A stretch of DNA of 64,000 nt from Clostridium estertheticum subsp. estertheticum (lineage in GTDB: Bacteria > Bacillota > Clostridia > Clostridiales > Clostridiaceae), in contig NZ_CP015756.1 of the NCBI RefSeq assembly GCF_001877035.1, forward strand, positions 2,657,001 to 2,721,000, given 5' to 3'. The notes beneath the pieces are model-generated. The model did not search any database. It was given only the letters and a program-made list of their open reading frames with translations, and was not told the origin of the DNA. The translations under genes and the position numbers were made by a program. Position 1 is the first letter of the stretch; each line of letters starts with the position of its first letter. Positions 60,920-64,000 of this stretch are shown piece by piece.

Positions 60920-62895
60920 ATTGCATCCACCTCCGCTAAAATCTGTTTATTAGTAAATCCTTTAAGATCAATGGCACCAGGACGACAAGCCACAGTACAT
61001 CCACCACATCCTTGACAAAGTGCTTCATTTACACTTGCAACTATTTTATTAATTATATTTCCATTCTCTTTAACTTCAATTGTTTTTGATGAAATTGCAT
61101 CATATGGACATATTTTAGTACACGCAAGGCATCCACTACAAATTGATTCATCTACTTCTGAAACGCAAGGATTATTAACCAATTTATCCTTACTTAATAC
61201 GCCAATTACCTTTGCTGCTGCAGCACTTGCTTGTGCTACTGTCTCTGGTATATCCTTTGGCCCTTGGCATGCTCCTGCTAGAAATATTCCTGCAGAATGA
61301 GTCTCAACAGGACGAAGTTTTGGATGAGCCTCTGTAAAGAAATTATTTGTATCTGTACTTATGCCTAATATTCTTTTAATTGTAGTTACATCATCTTTGG
61401 CCTTAGTTGCCGCAGCGAGCACTACTATATCTGCATCAATTTGAACTGTCTCTCCAGTCGAAGCATCAATAGCATTAACTTGAAGATTCTCTCCATTTGG
61501 AAAAACTTTACCAACCATTCCTTTAATATAATGAACACCATATTCTTCAACAGCTCTTCTCTGGAACTCTTCAAAGTTTTTTCCCGGTGTACGAACATCA
61601 ATATAAAAAACATAGGCTTCCATATCAGGATAATGATCCTTAAGTAACATTGCATGTTTTGCTGTGTACATACAACAAATTTTTGAACAATAAGGTTTAC
61701 CCCTTAAGGTCTTGTCCCTTGATCCAACACATTGTATAAACACTACTTTCTTAGGCACTCTTTGGTCAGATGGACATAATAGATGACCCGCTGTTGGACC
61801 TGCAGCATTTGTTAATCTCTCAAATTCAAGAGATGTAATTACATCCGGATGTTGACCATACTGGTATTCTCCAAATTTATCTAAACTTATAAGATCATAA
61901 CCTGTGGATACCACTATAGCACCATATTGTTTTGTTATTTTAGTATCAACCTGAGCAAAATCAACAGCGCCCGCTGTACATACTTTTTCGCAAATTCCAC
62001 ATTTTCCTGTTTTAAACTTGATACAATGTTCTCTATCTATAACAGGTACGTTTGGAACCGCCTGAGCGAAAGGCATATAAATGGCCCCTCTATTTCTTAA
62101 TCCTTCATTAAACTCACTTTTAGCTTTTTTCGAAGGACATTTTTCAGTACAGACACCACAACCAGTACACTTATCCATATTTATACTTCGTGCCTTTTGG
62201 TTAATGGTTGCTTCAAAGTTTCCCACATATCCTTTAACCGCCTCAATCTCGCTGTATGTATATAATGTTATATTTTCATGAGATGCGGCATCTACCATTT
62301 TGGGTGTCAAAATACAGGCAGAACAATCGAGTGTTGGGAAAGTTTTATCAAGTTGAGACATCTTACCACCAATACTTGGTGACTTCTCAATGATATCAAC
62401 TTGATAACCAGCCTCAGCAATATCAAGAGCCGTTTGAATTCCTGCTATTCCTCCACCAATAACAAGTGCCCTTTTCGTTACATCTATTTGACCTGGTGTA
62501 AGTTCACTATTTAATGTAGCTTTAGCCACTGCAGCCCTAACAAGAGCTATGGCTTTAGGCGTTCCAATCTCTTTATCCTTATGAATCCAAGAACAATGTT
62601 CTCGAATATTAGCAACTTCTAATAAATATGGGTTTAAACCTGCTGCCTTAGCCGCTTTTCTAAATGTTGCCTCATGCATTCTAGGTGAACATGATGCTAC
62701 CACAACTCTATCTAATTTTTGATCTTTTATCGCATTCTTGATCAAATTCTGACCTACTTCGGAACACATATATTGATAGTCTTTAGCATATACAACTCCA
62801 GGCATTTTTTGTGCTTCTTCTATGACTTTATCAATGTCTACGGTAGCTGCTATATTACTTCCACACCAACAAACAAAAACTCCAATTTTCTGCAA
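60910..62895 (-). CDS. hdrA: HdrA, flavin-based electron-bifurcating subunit
   Basis: 661 residues, normal for HdrA. The N-terminal domain starts IGVFVCWCGSNIAATVDIDK and has CSPRMHEATFRK. The FAD-binding Rossmann motif ALVIGGGIAGIQTALDIAEA is at about 143-162, followed by LDCSACILTPKM. The inserted ferredoxin motifs CTGCGVCTEKCP and CGICEKVC are near 243-300, and the C-terminal ferredoxin domain (about 585-650) has CSGCLACTKICP and CQGCGGCTVACRPG. HdrA's FAD splits electron pairs between a high-potential acceptor via HdrBC and ferredoxin. Spaced 48 bases from hdrC. All motifs look intact. Confidence 0.92.
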   Translation of the reverse strand: MQKIGVFVCWCGSNIAATVDIDKVIEEAQKMPGVVYAKDYQYMCSEVGQNLIKNAIKDQKLDRVVVASCSPRMHEATFRKAAKAAGLNPYLLEVANIREHCSWIHKDKEIGTPKAIALVRAAVAKATLNSELTPGQIDVTKRALVIGGGIAGIQTALDIAEAGYQVDIIEKSPSIGGKMSQLDKTFPTLDCSACILTPKMVDAASHENITLYTYSEIEAVKGYVGNFEATINQKARSINMDKCTGCGVCTEKCPSKKAKSEFNEGLRNRGAIYMPFAQAVPNVPVIDREHCIKFKTGKCGICEKVCTAGAVDFAQVDTKITKQYGAIVVSTGYDLISLDKFGEYQYGQHPDVITSLEFERLTNAAGPTAGHLLCPSDQRVPKKVVFIQCVGSRDKTLRGKPYCSKICCMYTAKHAMLLKDHYPDMEAYVFYIDVRTPGKNFEEFQRRAVEEYGVHYIKGMVGKVFPNGENLQVNAIDASTGETVQIDADIVVLAAATKAKDDVTTIKRILGISTDTNNFFTEAHPKLRPVETHSAGIFLAGACQGPKDIPETVAQASAAAAKVIGVLSKDKLVNNPCVSEVDESICSGCLACTKICPYDAISSKTIEVKENGNIINKIVASVNEALCQGCGGCTVACRPGAIDLKGFTNKQILAEVDAICR

Positions 62896-62943
62896 TTTGA
62901 TTCCTCCTTTAAAAATAATAGTTTCATTATTTTAATGTAAAAA

Positions 62944-63354
62944 TTATTTATTGTATTTTCTAAATACACTTACTATTGCCTGTTGTGGCATTTTATCATC
63001 TATTTTTTTAATAACATCTTCAGCTTTTATTCTATTTTCTCCTGAACGCCTAATAACTATAAGTCTCACTGCCTCTAAAACGTTTGCAATATCTATATCT
63101 CTAGGACAACGCTCAGAACATGTAAAACATGAAGCACAAGACCAAATCGTTTTACTTTCTATAACCTTTTCTAGTTCTCCTGTCTGAAGTAATCTTATGA
63201 CCTGATGAGGTAGAATATCCATACCTTCACTAGCAGGGCAACTTGCTGAACATTTTCCACACTGGATGCAATCTTGTATCCTCTGCCCACTAATTTGAGA
63301 AATTTGCTCTAACTCTTTTGATCTTTTGCCTGAATATATTTTCACTCTTTTCAT
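62944..63354 (-). CDS. hdrC: HdrC, [4Fe-4S] electron-transfer subunit
   Basis: A 136-residue protein with two CxxCxxCxxxCP motifs, CIQCGKCSASCPASEGMD and CASCFTCSERCPRDIDI, the HdrC hallmark. It carries electrons from HdrA to the non-cubane clusters of HdrB. The start at 63354 is chosen because AGGAGGAGA is just upstream; the longer frame beginning ten codons earlier would overlap that site. It begins 19 bases after the hdrB stop. Confidence 0.9.
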   Translation of the reverse strand: MKRVKIYSGKRSKELEQISQISGQRIQDCIQCGKCSASCPASEGMDILPHQVIRLLQTGELEKVIESKTIWSCASCFTCSERCPRDIDIANVLEAVRLIVIRRSGENRIKAEDVIKKIDDKMPQQAIVSVFRKYNK

Positions 63355-63373
63355 TACACTATCTCCTCCTATC

Positions 63374-64000
63374 TTATTTAACACCTAAAGCTTCTGCTAA
63401 AAGTTCTGTGAAATAGGTAATAGATAGTTTATCTTTTGCCCCATCATTACTAATTTCTAGGTTATATTTACAAAGGGGGCATGCAGTAACAATTTCTTCT
63501 GCACCATTTTTTACAGCGGATTGTATTATATTATCTGTCATTTTGTTTACAAGATCCTTCTGTTCTAAACAAAGGTACCCTCCACAACATTCCGTTCTAT
63601 ATGGATATATAACTGGAATACCTCCTATTGCTGTTATAAAATCTTCTATAATAGAAGGATTTTCTGGATCATCAAAATTCATGGTACTACTTGGACGAAG
63701 GAGCAAACAACCATAATATGCGCCAATTTTACGATTAGTAAGAGGATTCGTAACTTTTTTAGCTAGTTCATCAAATCCTATTTCATCTCTAAGTACCTCT
63801 AGATAGTGAAGAACTTGTGTCTCACCCTCGTATTCTTTTGGCAAGTCTAAATAATTGTTAACCTTGGATTTTATATCCTCTTTGCTCCTCATATCTTCAT
63901 TTACTCTTTTAATCACATGATGACATGCTGCACATAAAGTGACTAGCTTTTCACCTTTATCCCTTGCTGATGCTAGGCTCCGTACAGCGGATAATTTAGT
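63374..64000 (-). CDS. hdrB: HdrB, CCG-domain subunit (5' end beyond right edge)
   Basis: The reading frame stays open to the window edge (the last codons in view read TKLSAVRSLASARDKGEKLV going inward), so this is the C-terminal 208 residues of a protein normally near 290. A partial first CCG motif is LCAACHHV. The second is complete: GAYYGCLLLRP, then ECCGGYLC, then TACPLCKYNL, which bind a non-cubane [4Fe-4S] cluster for disulfide chemistry. In methanogens HdrB reduces CoM-S-S-CoB. The bacterial substrate is unknown; a thiol/disulfide carrier or FrdB are candidates. A GTG at 63916 is internal, not the start. Confidence 0.9.
   Translation of the reverse strand, partial: TKLSAVRSLASARDKGEKLVTLCAACHHVIKRVNEDMRSKEDIKSKVNNYLDLPKEYEGETQVLHYLEVLRDEIGFDELAKKVTNPLTNRKIGAYYGCLLLRPSSTMNFDDPENPSIIEDFITAIGGIPVIYPYRTECCGGYLCLEQKDLVNKMTDNIIQSAVKNGAEEIVTACPLCKYNLEISNDGAKDKLSITYFTELLAEALGVK

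Noticed and set aside
63374-63916. Complete 180-residue HdrB starting at GTG 63916
   Set aside because: The frame is open to the window edge and encodes the first CCG-domain residues (LCAACHHV) upstream of the GTG, so the gene is only cut by the window.

Overview
The window is AT-rich, has strong Shine-Dalgarno sites (GGAGG types) and carries MutS2, PgcA, GalU, TagA/WecG-type and SpeA-type genes. This fits a strictly anaerobic low-GC Gram-positive bacterium, most likely Clostridium in the broad sense. The species cannot be fixed from the sequence alone. No rRNA, tRNA, CRISPR array or transposase gene was seen.

Region 1 (1-33676) is almost entirely minus strand: a surface-polysaccharide locus of about 33 kb. 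Read 5'->3' on the minus strand it runs: a UDP-sugar dehydrogenase (WbpA type), a WlbA/WbpB-type dehydrogenase, a left-handed beta-helix acyltransferase, a FemAB/GNAT-like protein, then what looks like a complete GDP-sugar route to CMP-legionaminic acid (legI, legG, legH, ptmE, legF, legB, legC) with two extra Gfo/Idh/MocA dehydrogenases inside it. Assembly genes follow: Wzx flippase, two near-identical-length 572-residue transferases in tandem, several GT4 glycosyltransferases, a polysaccharide-deacetylase-like protein, two Wzy/O-antigen-ligase-like membrane proteins, UDP-GlcNAc 2-epimerase, the initiating phosphoglycosyltransferase, a TagA/WecG transferase and a MurJ-family flippase. A nitroreductase and the 5' part of an EamA transporter gene end the region on the left.

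Region 2 (33677-40245, minus) holds a 611-base promoter region, an FkbH-like HAD protein, galU, a TPR protein and phosphoglucomutase pgcA. galU and pgcA plausibly supply nucleotide-sugar precursors.

Region 3 (40246-51872) is mixed: speA-type decarboxylase (+), then DUF523, mutS2 and a U32 peptidase-family gene (-), a divergent TetM-family GTPase and a CPBP membrane protease (+), a 208-bp nested palindrome, and an isolated GT4 glycosyltransferase.

Region 4 (52148-64000, minus, open at the right edge) is a compact energy-metabolism array: hdrB(partial)-hdrC-hdrA-flxD-flxC-flxB-flxA-frdB-frdA-fumA-fumB-dicarboxylate transporter. It joins an FlxABCD-HdrABC flavin-based electron-bifurcation module to a soluble, anchorless fumarate reductase, a two-subunit fumarase and a DASS carrier. 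The simplest reading is dicarboxylate uptake, malate to fumarate to succinate, with NADH as donor and possible simultaneous reduction of ferredoxin. This is the most interesting system in the window.

Two genes (a GT4 glycosyltransferase and legC) appear to start at ATT codons behind perfect Shine-Dalgarno sequences. Their full lengths are annotated here on that basis.
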